DNA from: Dehalococcoidia bacterium
GTDB taxonomy: Bacteria; Chloroflexota; Dehalococcoidia; GIF9; AB-539-J10
Direction: 5' to 3'
DNA: 6,861 nucleotides
NCBI GenBank assembly: GCA_029859145.1
Contig: JAOUDT010000065.1
Coordinates: 1 to 6,861 of the forward strand
Of this stretch, positions 1 to 5,708 are shown piece after piece; the first letter of the stretch is position 1, and each line of letters opens with the position of its first letter. Below the pieces are notes generated by a model. It had not been told where the DNA came from and searched no databases. It saw only the letters and a program-made list of their open reading frames with translations. The translations under genes were made by a program, and so were the position numbers.

Positions 1-1
1 T

Positions 2-331
2 CCCTCCGGAGCTATAGGCAAAAGGGGCAAGGATGGCATCGTCGTCGTTGACAGGGACAAGTGCAACGGTTGCCGGGACTGCCTCCCGGCATGTCCTTAC
101 GGTGTGCCCCAGTTTGATGAGGACGGCATCATGCAGATGTGTGATTTCTGCACGGGGGTGAATATGGAGCCTGCCTGCGCCGTATCCTGCCCTGCTGGAG
201 CGCTTAATTTTGGTACCCTCGATGAGCTTCTGAAAATGGCAAGGCGGAAGGCGGCCACAAGAATGGGCGGTCGTACTGAACCATCCGTCATTATTGTAGG
301 TGAATTGCAGCTTCCTAGTCTGGCAACCTGA
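2..331 (+). CDS. 4Fe-4S electron-transfer subunit, DmsB/NrfC/HybA type, C-terminal part (5' end outside window)
   Basis: The frame is open from the first bases of the window to TGA at 329-331, giving the last 109 residues of a longer protein. Counting from the first in-window codon, one cluster motif is CNGCRDCLPACP (Cys 21, 24, 27, 31) followed by Y-G. A second set is Cys 47 and 50 (MCDFC) with Cys 59 and 63 (CAVSCPAGAL). This CxxCxxCxxxCP plus CxxC-x8-CxxxCP layout is typical of the four-cluster beta subunits of DMSO reductase, polysulfide reductase, formate dehydrogenase and hydrogenase-2 type complexes. Those subunits pass electrons between a molybdopterin catalytic subunit and a membrane quinone-reacting anchor. 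The visible part would hold two of the usual four clusters. The partner subunits are not in view, since the next gene downstream is unrelated, so this is probably the last gene of its operon. The substrate of the parent complex cannot be told from this fragment. Confidence 0.88.
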   Translation, partial: PSGAIGKRGKDGIVVVDRDKCNGCRDCLPACPYGVPQFDEDGIMQMCDFCTGVNMEPACAVSCPAGALNFGTLDELLKMARRKAATRMGGRTEPSVIIVGELQLPSLAT

Positions 332-391
332 TCATACCTTCTGATCAATTAGGTGTCAGGTCACATTTCGATATTTTCTTTGCACAAGCTA

Positions 392-420
392 TTGACTATT
401 CATTCTTTTGATGTTATTCT
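392..420 (+). promoter_or_regulatory. Candidate sigma70-type promoter for the zinc-ribbon gene
   Basis: TTGACT (392-397) matches five of six bases of the -35 consensus. TATTCT (415-420) matches four of six of the -10 consensus, with a 17-base spacer. Transcription would begin near 427, about 25 bases before the ATG at 453 and just ahead of the AAGGAGGG ribosome site at 441-448. Judged by eye only. Confidence 0.45.
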
Positions 421-452
421 CAGAAGTAAATCTCAGGCGCAAGGAGGGTGAA

Positions 453-590
453 ATGCAGGCATATTGCATGAAATGCAGAAAAAAGGTTGAGATCAAGAAT
501 CCAAGGTCTATCAGAATGAAGAACAAGCGTCCTGCCACTCAAGGTGTGTGCCCGAGGTGCGGGACCAAAGTATTTCGCATAGGCAAGTAG
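453..590 (+). CDS. Small zinc-ribbon protein, DUF5679 type
   Basis: This is a 45-residue basic protein with two CxxC knuckles, Cys 5/8 (YCMKC) and Cys 33/36 (VCPRCGTKVFRIGK). Between them lies a lysine/arginine-rich stretch. The spacing fits a single four-cysteine zinc ribbon, and length and motif match the DUF5679 family, which to my knowledge is common in Chloroflexota. Its function is unknown; a nucleic-acid or ribosome-associated role is only a guess from the charge and fold. I chose the ATG at 453 because AAGGAGGG (441-448) lies four bases upstream. The same frame is open back to an ATG at 408, but that start would place the ribosome site inside the gene. The gene is monocistronic as far as can be seen, with a likely promoter at 392-420 and a stem-loop about 65 bases after the stop. 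Confidence 0.85.
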   Translation: MQAYCMKCRKKVEIKNPRSIRMKNKRPATQGVCPRCGTKVFRIGK

Positions 591-653
591 ATCTGGTAAT
601 CCTGGAACAAGGGCCTCACCGGGTAGCCCTCGTCGCACTAATTTTAGAACCGG

Positions 654-700
654 CTGAAAGTCGGGCGAACGTTTTACCTTTTGCCCAGCCCGACTTTAGC
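654..700. terminator. Strong stem-loop, possible bidirectional terminator
   Basis: AAAGTCGGGC (657-666) is perfectly complementary to GCCCGACTTT (688-697). The pairing extends by GCT/AGC outside a single bulged G, and the loop is about 21 bases. It lies between the convergent zinc-ribbon gene (+) and the 26-residue membrane peptide (-), and it overlaps the stop codon of the latter. Only TTT follows the stem on either strand, so it is not a canonical U-tract terminator. It may instead stabilise 3' ends. Confidence 0.5.
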
Positions 701-776
701 GCCCGCGTCTTATCACGACTAGCCACACTATCAGACCAAGTAGCACTGCTATAAGAATCCAACTGCACCATACCAT
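696..776 (-). CDS. Candidate 26-residue single-pass membrane peptide
   Basis: On the minus strand, ATG (776-774) is followed by 26 sense codons and TAA (698-696). A perfect AGGAGG (788-783) sits six bases upstream of the ATG, which is the best ribosome site in this part of the window. The peptide begins MVWCSW and continues with about 16 hydrophobic residues (core ILIAVLLGLIVWLVVI). It ends in the basic tail RRGR. That pattern predicts one transmembrane helix with the C-terminus in the cytoplasm. Three tryptophans and one cysteine sit at or near the helix. A possible promoter lies at 817-845, and the stem-loop at 654-700 overlaps the stop codon. I do not recognise a family. Possible roles are a small regulator or accessory subunit of a membrane complex, or a type I toxin-like peptide; none is shown by the sequence. 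The ribosome site, the start and the helix together make chance less likely. Confidence 0.55.
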   Translation of the reverse strand: MVWCSWILIAVLLGLIVWLVVIRRGR

Positions 777-816
777 GCTAGTCCTCCTAAAATCATAACA
801 TTGGAACTAGTCATTT

Positions 817-845
817 ATCATATGTTGCTTTAGGCTCACTTTGAA
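817..845 (-). promoter_or_regulatory. Weak candidate promoter for the 26-residue membrane peptide
   Basis: Read on the minus strand, TTCAAA (845-840, four of six -35 bases) and TATGAT (822-817, five of six -10 bases) are 17 bases apart. The start of transcription would fall near 810, about 34 bases before the ATG at 776. A second TATGAT-like box occurs nearer the ribosome site but has no -35 partner. Confidence 0.3.
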
Positions 846-881
846 GGCAAGCCTACAATGACCACGTTTTGGCTGAATCTC

Positions 882-1109
882 TCATAGACTGCCCTTCAAA
901 TGGGCTATCGGATCGGGCCAGAAATAGATCCGATTTCCGGTGCGGGCTTCATCGAAGGCACCATCTTCGTGAGGGACCATTGTGGAGCTGACTTCCTTCA
1001 ACTCCATTTTGCCCTGGGCGATTATCGCCAACATCACAACCGGTTTGATCCACCGTTTGAAGGCGCTGACGAAATGGAGAGTTTGGAGATTAACATCAAG
1101 GTACAGTAG
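882..1109 (-). other. Ambiguous open frame, possible remnant of a decayed gene
   Basis: The stretch 777-1190 holds no convincing complete gene. On the minus strand a frame is open from 1109 to a TGA at 884-882. It has no ATG, GTG or TTG until GTG 1037-1035, so it looks like the 3' end of a gene that has lost its beginning. The readable part includes GKMELKEVSSTMVPHEDG and ends with FWPDPIAHLKGSL. The codon-aligned plus-strand frame (ATG 900 to TAG 1109, 69 codons) is also open and reads plausibly, but it has no ribosome site before its ATG. Base patterns do not decide between the two. I recognise no family for either reading. Confidence 0.25.
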
Positions 1110-1147
1110 TCAATTATTGGGACAAAAGTCGCATACAACAATGGCGG

Positions 1148-1176
1148 TAGGCTATATCATTAACGCTACGTATAAT
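1148..1176 (+). promoter_or_regulatory. Candidate promoter of the Moco-fold/membrane protein operon
   Basis: A perfect TATAAT (1171-1176) lies 22 bases before the chosen start codon at 1198. The -35 region at the right distance (TAGGCT, 1148-1153) matches the consensus poorly, so an activator may be needed. Transcription would start near 1183, leaving a leader of about 15 bases that contains the AAGAGG ribosome site (1185-1190). Confidence 0.45.
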
Positions 1177-1197
1177 CAAAGCTAAAGAGGTATGAAC

Positions 1198-1881
1198 GTG
1201 AAGAAAGCGATCAACAGCAGGAGTATTATGCTTGCCGTCCTCTGCCTGGTGTTTGTAGGTACGCTTCCCTTGTGGGTAGGGACAGGCTGGTGCGATACCG
1301 GGGGGCTGGCAGCTGTTGAAGTCAGGGAATACGAAGGCGTAGACCTTTCATCAATAAGTGCTTTCAGGGAAAATTCCATAAGAGGTCCGCAGGAGATAGA
1401 CGTGGGAAGTTATAGGCTGAGGACTACCGGCCTGGTAGCCAGCTCCACAAGCTATACCTATGACGAAGTTTTGAACCGCTATCAGCACTACAAAAAAGTC
1501 GTCACACTGGATTGCGTGGAAGGATGGAGCGTCACCATTCTCTGGGACGGTGTGCTGGTCAGAGATTTGCTGGCAGAAGCAGGACCGCTGGAAAATGCGA
1601 AGGTAGTCATATTCCATGCCTACGATGGCTATACAACTTCTCTGCCTATCGACTACATAATGGACAATGACATACTGATAGCATACAAGATGAACGATGT
1701 TGTTCTTCCACCCGAAAGAGGGTTCCCCTTTCAACTGGTAGCGGAGAGCAAATGGGGCTACAAATGGATTAAGTGGATAACAGAGATCGAATTGTCTGCC
1801 GACGCCGGCTACAGAGGTTACTGGGAGAGCCGGGGATACTCGAACAGTGCCGACCTGGATGAAGGCTTCTTTGGAGACTGA
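1198..1881 (+). CDS. Exported sulfite-oxidase-fold (molybdopterin-binding domain) protein
   Basis: This is a 227-residue protein when started at GTG 1198. That start is preferred because AGAGG (1186-1190) is seven bases before it, but only one base before the alternative ATG at 1192. The N-terminus is basic (MKKAINSR), then hydrophobic to about residue 30, which makes a Sec-like signal peptide or anchor. The rest resembles the oxidoreductase molybdopterin-binding domain of sulfite oxidase, YedY/MsrP and plant nitrate reductase. A cysteine in TLDCVEGWSVTILWDG (Cys 106) sits where the family's molybdenum-ligating cysteine lies. The C-terminal GFPFQLVAESKWGYKWIKWI block is also family-typical. 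The protein is shorter than MsrP and shows no twin-arginine motif, although Moco enzymes are normally exported folded by Tat. It may therefore be anchored, use another route, or lack the cofactor. The downstream gene starts six bases after the stop, so the two are surely co-transcribed, and the pair recalls MsrP/MsrQ. The substrate is unknown. Confidence 0.8.
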   Translation: MKKAINSRSIMLAVLCLVFVGTLPLWVGTGWCDTGGLAAVEVREYEGVDLSSISAFRENSIRGPQEIDVGSYRLRTTGLVASSTSYTYDEVLNRYQHYKKVVTLDCVEGWSVTILWDGVLVRDLLAEAGPLENAKVVIFHAYDGYTTSLPIDYIMDNDILIAYKMNDVVLPPERGFPFQLVAESKWGYKWIKWITEIELSADAGYRGYWESRGYSNSADLDEGFFGD

Positions 1882-1886
1882 AATCC

Positions 1887-2129
1887 ATGAGTAGGCAACA
1901 ACTCGCTAGGAGGATAATACACTGGCTGTTGACGGTTGCGGTAATAGTCTATCTCCTCACGGGATTTGGTATTACCCAGTACAGGATTGTCGAGCCCCTA
2001 ACATTTGGACTGTTGACCAAGAATCTGGCTCATAGAATTCATATCAATCTGGAGATTCCTTTCATAATCCTGGTGGTCTTGCATATCTGGCTTCTGCCGC
2101 TGCTAAGACGATTCAAATTGAAACACTAG
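1887..2129 (+). CDS. Small two-helix, histidine-rich membrane protein, cytochrome-b-like partner
   Basis: This is an 80-residue protein with two predicted membrane helices, roughly residues 10-29 (IIHWLLTVAVIVYLLTGFGI) and 53-70. The C-terminus is basic (RRFKLKH). Histidines lie at 12, 49, 52 and 66. His 12 near the start of helix 1 and His 66 within helix 2 could ligate a b-type heme, as in DUF4405-like and YedZ/MsrQ-like proteins. It has only two helices where MsrQ has six, so it may work as an oligomer. A GGAG (1873-1876) inside the end of the upstream gene is ten bases before the ATG, which suggests translational coupling. The likely role is to pass electrons from the quinone pool to or from the exported Moco-fold protein. 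This rests on gene order and histidines, not on a recognised family signature, so a plain anchor without heme remains possible. Confidence 0.7.
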   Translation: MSRQQLARRIIHWLLTVAVIVYLLTGFGITQYRIVEPLTFGLLTKNLAHRIHINLEIPFIILVVLHIWLLPLLRRFKLKH

Positions 2130-2409
2130 CCGTCCGGGAGATTCCCCAGAGAACCTGTGCAGTGGGAGCATTTTTTGCCGCAGTACAGGGCGCACCATTG
2201 TGGAATTGATTAGACCGAACCTGGGCCTTTACAGGGATATCTAGCGCTGGTATCAGGATTCTCCACGCTTGTTCTGCCTCGTTGATCCCCACTCTGAGTG
2301 GCTTTCATGTTGTTACCGGCTATATCTCACGAACCACTTCAGTTCTGTATTATGGTAACATACCTGCAAATGGGAGTAATAACTGAATGGCAAAGGAGGA
2401 TGTTGTACT
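2130..2409 (+). other. Intergenic spacer ahead of the persulfide reductase gene
   Basis: I see no gene in this 280-base spacer. A T6 run at 2172-2177 follows only a weak stem, so it is a poor terminator candidate for the preceding operon. A short stem CCACT-CTG-AGTGG (2289-2301) is followed by a few T residues. No convincing -35/-10 pair is visible for the gene at 2410. Its ribosome site AAGGAGG (2393-2399) is strong. Confidence 0.4.
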
Positions 2410-4146
2410 ATGGAGAATAGTCTTGAGGCAAAACGTCGGTCCGGCGAACCGCGAATCTTGATAGTGGGTGGAGTGGCTGGTGGGGCATCGTGCGCGGCGC
2501 GGGCGCGCAGGATGTCAGAAAAGGCGGGAATCATCATGTTTGAACGTGGCCCTTATGTCTCCTTTGCTAACTGCGGGTTGCCCTATTACGTGGGTGATGT
2601 AATAACTGATGAGAGGGACCTGCTCATTGCCACGCCCCAGCTGTTCAAAGACAGATTCAATATCGAAGTGAGGGTGCGGAGCGAGGTCCGGTCAATCGAT
2701 AGACAGAGGCATGAAATCGAGGTAAGGAATGGCGAGACCGGCAAACTGTATCGGGAGAAATATGATGCCCTGGTGCTTGCCCCCGGAGCGGCACCGGTTC
2801 GGCCTCCCCTTCAAGGCATCGATCTGCCTGGCATATTTAGCCTGCGAACAATCCCCGATAGCCGCCAGATAAGAGAACAAATTGCCGAGAAGAAGGCAAA
2901 GCGGGCGGTTGTAGTCGGCGGGGGCTTCATCGGTCTGGAGACGACCGAGAACCTGGTCCGGCGCGGCATCTCCGTCACCATAGTCGAGATGCTTGCACAG
3001 GTCATGCCGCCCGTCGATCCGGAGATGGCAGTGCCGATACAGGAACACCTCATTGCCAACGGTGTTTCCCTTCGTCTCGGCGACTCCGTGGCTGGATTCG
3101 AGCAGAATCCCGAAGGAAACACGATTTCGGTAATCACCAGGTCGGGTGGCAGGTACGTCTGCGACATGGTGCTGCTCGCCATTGGCGTGCGCCCGGAGGT
3201 TACGCTTGCAAAGGACGCCGGTCTGGAGATAGGACGACTGGGGGGCATTCGCGTCGATGACCAGATGCGCACAACCGACGAGCGAATATGGGCAGTCGGC
3301 GATGCAGTGGAGGTAAGGGATTTTGTAGGCGGGGAGTGGAGTCTCTTCCCGCTGGCTGGCGTTGCCAATCGCCAGGGGCGAATTGCGGCAGACGTTATCC
3401 TGGGCCGCGAAGCCAGGTTCCGGGGGGGGCAGGGCACTATAGTGTGTAAGGTCTTTGACATTACCGTTGCGGCCACCGGCATGAGTGAGAAAAGTCTGAA
3501 TCGCGGCAAACCCGGCGACTGGAAACAGCACTACGAGAAGGTCTATCTGCACCCGGGCCACCATGTCAATTATTACCCTGGAGCCAAGCCCATCACCATG
3601 AAGCTGATTTTTTCCACAGAAGACGGAAAAATCCTGGGTGCTCAGGCCATCGGTGAAGAAGGAGTTGAGAAACGCGTAGATGTGATTGCCATGGCGATAC
3701 AAAAAGGGGCGACCGTTTTCGATCTGGAGGAAGCTGAGTTGTGCTACACACCTCAGTTTGGCGCTGCTAAGGACCCGGTCAATATTGCCGGCATGATCGC
3801 TGCCAACGCGTTGCGAGGTGATGCCCCGGTGGCGCACTGGGCAGACGTGAGACCTTTACAATCATACGTTCTTGATGTCCGCGAACCGGATGAGTTCGAT
3901 CTTGATCATGTAGAGGGAGCCAGCAATATCCCGCTTCATTCGATTCGGGGCAGGATGAGCGAGCTGCCGCGTGACAGAGAAATACTGGTCTACTGCGCGG
4001 CAGGTCAGAGATCGTATTACGCATCGCGTGTCCTGCGCCTCAACGGGTTCCCGGCCAAAAACATCTCCGGAGGAATGAAGACTTACCATGGTGAAGGTAG
4101 TGAACCAGCTTCAGAAAAATCTGAAGACACGTTACCACCCGAGTAG
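2410..4146 (+). CDS. CoA-disulfide/persulfide reductase with C-terminal rhodanese domain (CoADR-RHD)
   Basis: This is a 578-residue flavoprotein of the pyridine nucleotide-disulfide oxidoreductase family. Residues 15-45 form the FAD-binding Rossmann motif (ILIVGGVAGGASCAARARR, ending in an acidic residue). Cys 55 in NCGLPYYVG is the single redox cysteine of the CoA-disulfide reductase branch. VVVGGGFIGLE (about 167-177) binds NAD(P)H. AVGDAVEV with Asp 298 contacts FAD. ELCYTPQFGAAKDPVN (about 443-458) is the dimer-interface segment with the conserved tyrosine (446). Residues about 485-571 are a rhodanese domain (LDVREPDEFDLDHVEGASNI) with catalytic Cys 529 in YCAAGQRS. A charged tail of about 17 residues follows. 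Known relatives (Bacillus anthracis CoADR-RHD, Shewanella Npsr) reduce CoA disulfides, CoA persulfide or polysulfide with NAD(P)H, the rhodanese domain handling sulfane sulfur. All key residues are present, so it should be active in cytoplasmic sulfur or thiol metabolism. It appears monocistronic, with a strong AAGGAGG site ten bases before its ATG. Confidence 0.93.
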   Translation: MENSLEAKRRSGEPRILIVGGVAGGASCAARARRMSEKAGIIMFERGPYVSFANCGLPYYVGDVITDERDLLIATPQLFKDRFNIEVRVRSEVRSIDRQRHEIEVRNGETGKLYREKYDALVLAPGAAPVRPPLQGIDLPGIFSLRTIPDSRQIREQIAEKKAKRAVVVGGGFIGLETTENLVRRGISVTIVEMLAQVMPPVDPEMAVPIQEHLIANGVSLRLGDSVAGFEQNPEGNTISVITRSGGRYVCDMVLLAIGVRPEVTLAKDAGLEIGRLGGIRVDDQMRTTDERIWAVGDAVEVRDFVGGEWSLFPLAGVANRQGRIAADVILGREARFRGGQGTIVCKVFDITVAATGMSEKSLNRGKPGDWKQHYEKVYLHPGHHVNYYPGAKPITMKLIFSTEDGKILGAQAIGEEGVEKRVDVIAMAIQKGATVFDLEEAELCYTPQFGAAKDPVNIAGMIAANALRGDAPVAHWADVRPLQSYVLDVREPDEFDLDHVEGASNIPLHSIRGRMSELPRDREILVYCAAGQRSYYASRVLRLNGFPAKNISGGMKTYHGEGSEPASEKSEDTLPPE

Positions 4147-4156
4147 AATCTCGTTT

Positions 4157-4183
4157 TTGTTTAGCTGCTGCTGTTGCTATGAT
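4157..4183 (+). promoter_or_regulatory. Weak candidate promoter for the phosphoesterase gene
   Basis: TATGAT (4178-4183) matches five of six -10 bases. The only -35-like hexamer, TTGTTT (4157-4162), is at a short 15-base spacing, across a GCTGCTGCTG run. The gene may equally be read from the upstream gene, whose stop codon is 67 bases away with no clear terminator between. Confidence 0.2.
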
Positions 4184-4213
4184 TTGGCCTGAGTTAATTG
4201 ACGGAGGGAGCAA

Positions 4214-4705
4214 ATGATAATTGGGGCAATGTCAGATACTCATGATAGGCTTGATGCAATTGACAAAGCCATCAGCTTCTTTAACTCTCAGGAGGTAACC
4301 GATGTCCTGCATGCCGGCGACCTGGTATCTCCATTTGTGGCACCGCTGTTCTCCAAGCTGAAGGCGAAATTGCACTTCGTCTGGGGAAATAATGAAGGTG
4401 ACCAGCATTTCATTACAGTGAGGTTCGCCATTATAGGAGTTAGCCCGCTGGGCGATTTCGCCGCGCTGCAGCTGGGCGGAAAGAAGATCGCTTTGCTCCA
4501 CGGGACACATCAGGAAATTGTTGATTCTCTAATTGAGTCTGGCGCTTATGATCTGGTTGTCCGCGGACATAGTCATAGAGCGGAGATTACTGAGGGTGAA
4601 ACTTTAGTGGTTAACCCCGGGGAAGTGTGTGGTTATCCTACCGGGCGTCAAACGGTTGCGCTGATTGACTTGCACAAGATGCAGGGGCAGATAGTGGAGA
4701 TATGA
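4214..4705 (+). CDS. YfcE/MJ0936-type metallophosphoesterase
   Basis: This 163-residue protein spans the whole small calcineurin-like phosphoesterase fold of the YfcE/MJ0936 family. Metal and catalytic motifs appear in order: D8-x-H10 (MSDTHD), G35-D36 (LHAGDLVSP), G58-N59-N60 (VWGNNEGD), H96 (LLHGTH), and G118-H-S-H121 (VRGHSHRAEI). The later VNPGEVCGYPTGRQT block is also typical of the family. Members are cytosolic and use two divalent metals, commonly Mn or Ni in vitro, to hydrolyse phosphodiesters such as bis-pNPP. The physiological substrate is generally unknown. The ATG at 4214 is well supported by GGAGG (4203-4207) six bases upstream. The gene follows the persulfide reductase in the same direction by 67 bases, but no functional link is evident. 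It converges on the lipoprotein gene at 4815-5600. Confidence 0.9.
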   Translation: MIIGAMSDTHDRLDAIDKAISFFNSQEVTDVLHAGDLVSPFVAPLFSKLKAKLHFVWGNNEGDQHFITVRFAIIGVSPLGDFAALQLGGKKIALLHGTHQEIVDSLIESGAYDLVVRGHSHRAEITEGETLVVNPGEVCGYPTGRQTVALIDLHKMQGQIVEI

Positions 4706-4735
4706 TTGATAGTTCTTTCCCGCTTGTCATTACCT

Positions 4736-4750
4736 GCACCTGAAAGGTGC
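4736..4750. terminator. Short stem-loop between convergent genes
   Basis: GCACCT (4736-4741) pairs perfectly with AGGTGC (4745-4750) around a three-base loop. It lies between the stops of the phosphoesterase (+) and the CAP lipoprotein (-), so it could serve both. No T-run follows on either strand, so termination by it is uncertain. Confidence 0.35.
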
Positions 4751-4814
4751 GCGGCAATCTTATTGGCGCTGCATTCTGGCTGCTGACTTCTGACTACTGG
4801 CCAAGGCTATTTCT

Positions 4815-5600
4815 TTAGGAGTAAGGGCCCTCGAAAATCTGGGTTATGTATAGGTAGTCCCAGCCCTCTGAAAATGAAACTCCCACACCTGTCTCATTGA
4901 AACAAGGTTCCAGTATGTTTGCCCTGTGTCCGGTACTATTCATCCAGCCTGAGACCGCCCACGCGCACACTTCTTCTAGAGAAAGATAAGGACCCGGAAT
5001 GTATTGTCTTGTTGGGATCTTTGCCAGATTCTCTCCCCGCATAGTCCAGGGAGGCTGTTCATAGTCAAGAGGCCTCTCCCCCGGATACCGTTCATGGCCG
5101 AAGAAATCGTTCTCCACCATACTGATGCTGTGCTCCCTGGCCAGACTGGTCAGCAGAGCATCTTCGCTTAGACTGGTCAGGTTGAACTGCTGTCTTTCGG
5201 CATTGACCAGTACAATTATCAATGCCTCGACTTCCGTCTCGGTATAGTTTATCCCAGGAGGAATTATCGAACCCTCCAAGAAGTTGGCCTGTATCGAGTA
5301 GTTGCCGTTAGCGGTGATGGTAGTTAGGGGAGAGTTCACATTGGCGATGGTGCCTACATCGCCGGTCCAGCTAACAAACTGGTATCCGTCCGCAGGATCG
5401 GCGAAAAGGGTGACCACTCTGCCGTCGGTATACGTAAATGTCCCCTCTCCAGGGGTGGTTACCGATCCTCCGGCGGTGCTGGTGATGGTGACGGTGTGAG
5501 ATTCTAGATAAACACCGCCGCCGGTACCAAAACTACCAGTGCAGCCTGCCACCCCGGCAACTAGCGCTACCACAATCAAGAAACTGCCGATCCTTTTCAT
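4815..5600 (-). CDS. Secreted CAP-domain lipoprotein with N-terminal bacterial beta-repeat domain
   Basis: This is a 261-residue protein. A lipoprotein signal (MKRIGSFLIVVALVAGVAGC) ends in a VAGC lipobox, so Cys 20 should be lipidated and the protein surface-bound. Residues about 35-108 form one beta-rich repeat of the InlB-B/Flg_new_2 kind (VTITSTAGGSVTTPGEG, then ADPADGYQFVSWTGD, ending SIQANF). Residues about 122-258 are a CAP/SCP-like domain: VNAERQQ near its start, His 169 in FFGHERYPGERP, Glu 190 in RGENLA, and His 225 in STGHRANILEP, followed by ETGVGV and YITQIFEG. The two histidines and the glutamate of the CAP cavity are thus present. Cys 212 and Cys 233 could form a disulfide. The role of bacterial CAP proteins (cell-wall, ligand-binding or protease-like) is unsettled. 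A promoter lies at 5621-5648, and AAGGGA (5611-5606) precedes the ATG by five bases. The gene appears to be a single-gene unit. Confidence 0.88.
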   Translation of the reverse strand: MKRIGSFLIVVALVAGVAGCTGSFGTGGGVYLESHTVTITSTAGGSVTTPGEGTFTYTDGRVVTLFADPADGYQFVSWTGDVGTIANVNSPLTTITANGNYSIQANFLEGSIIPPGINYTETEVEALIIVLVNAERQQFNLTSLSEDALLTSLAREHSISMVENDFFGHERYPGERPLDYEQPPWTMRGENLAKIPTRQYIPGPYLSLEEVCAWAVSGWMNSTGHRANILEPCFNETGVGVSFSEGWDYLYITQIFEGPYS

Positions 5601-5620
5601 CTGTTTCCCTTCGTAGTCTC

Positions 5621-5648
5621 ATTGTATCAACGCGCTAGGGAGCGTCAA
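5621..5648 (-). promoter_or_regulatory. Sigma70-type promoter of the CAP lipoprotein gene
   Basis: Read on the minus strand, TTGACG (5648-5643) and TACAAT (5626-5621) each match five of six consensus bases, with a 16-base spacer. Transcription would start near 5614, giving a very short leader of about 14 bases that contains the AAGGGA ribosome site. This is the clearest promoter in the window. A small inverted repeat (CTAGT/ACTAG, 5662-5678) lies 13 bases upstream of the -35 box and could bind a regulator. Confidence 0.6.
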
Positions 5649-5708
5649 TCACCCTTTTGGCCTAGTACGATAGACTAGTAACGCGGGAGTTATCATATTC
5701 TCGTTGTG

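Noticed and set aside
408..452. Upstream extension of the zinc-ribbon gene to ATG 408
   Set aside because: The AAGGAGGG site at 441-448 and the probable -10 box at 415-420 both fall inside the extension, and the family starts at the ATG 453 position.
1351..1734. Minus-strand frame of 127 codons
   Set aside because: It is antisense to the Moco-fold gene and rich in residues expected of a shadow frame, with no start context.
2692..3837. Long minus-strand open frame of 381 codons
   Set aside because: It lies wholly opposite the CoA-disulfide reductase gene, whose motifs are unmistakable. It has no family-like sequence and no ribosome site, so it is a shadow frame.
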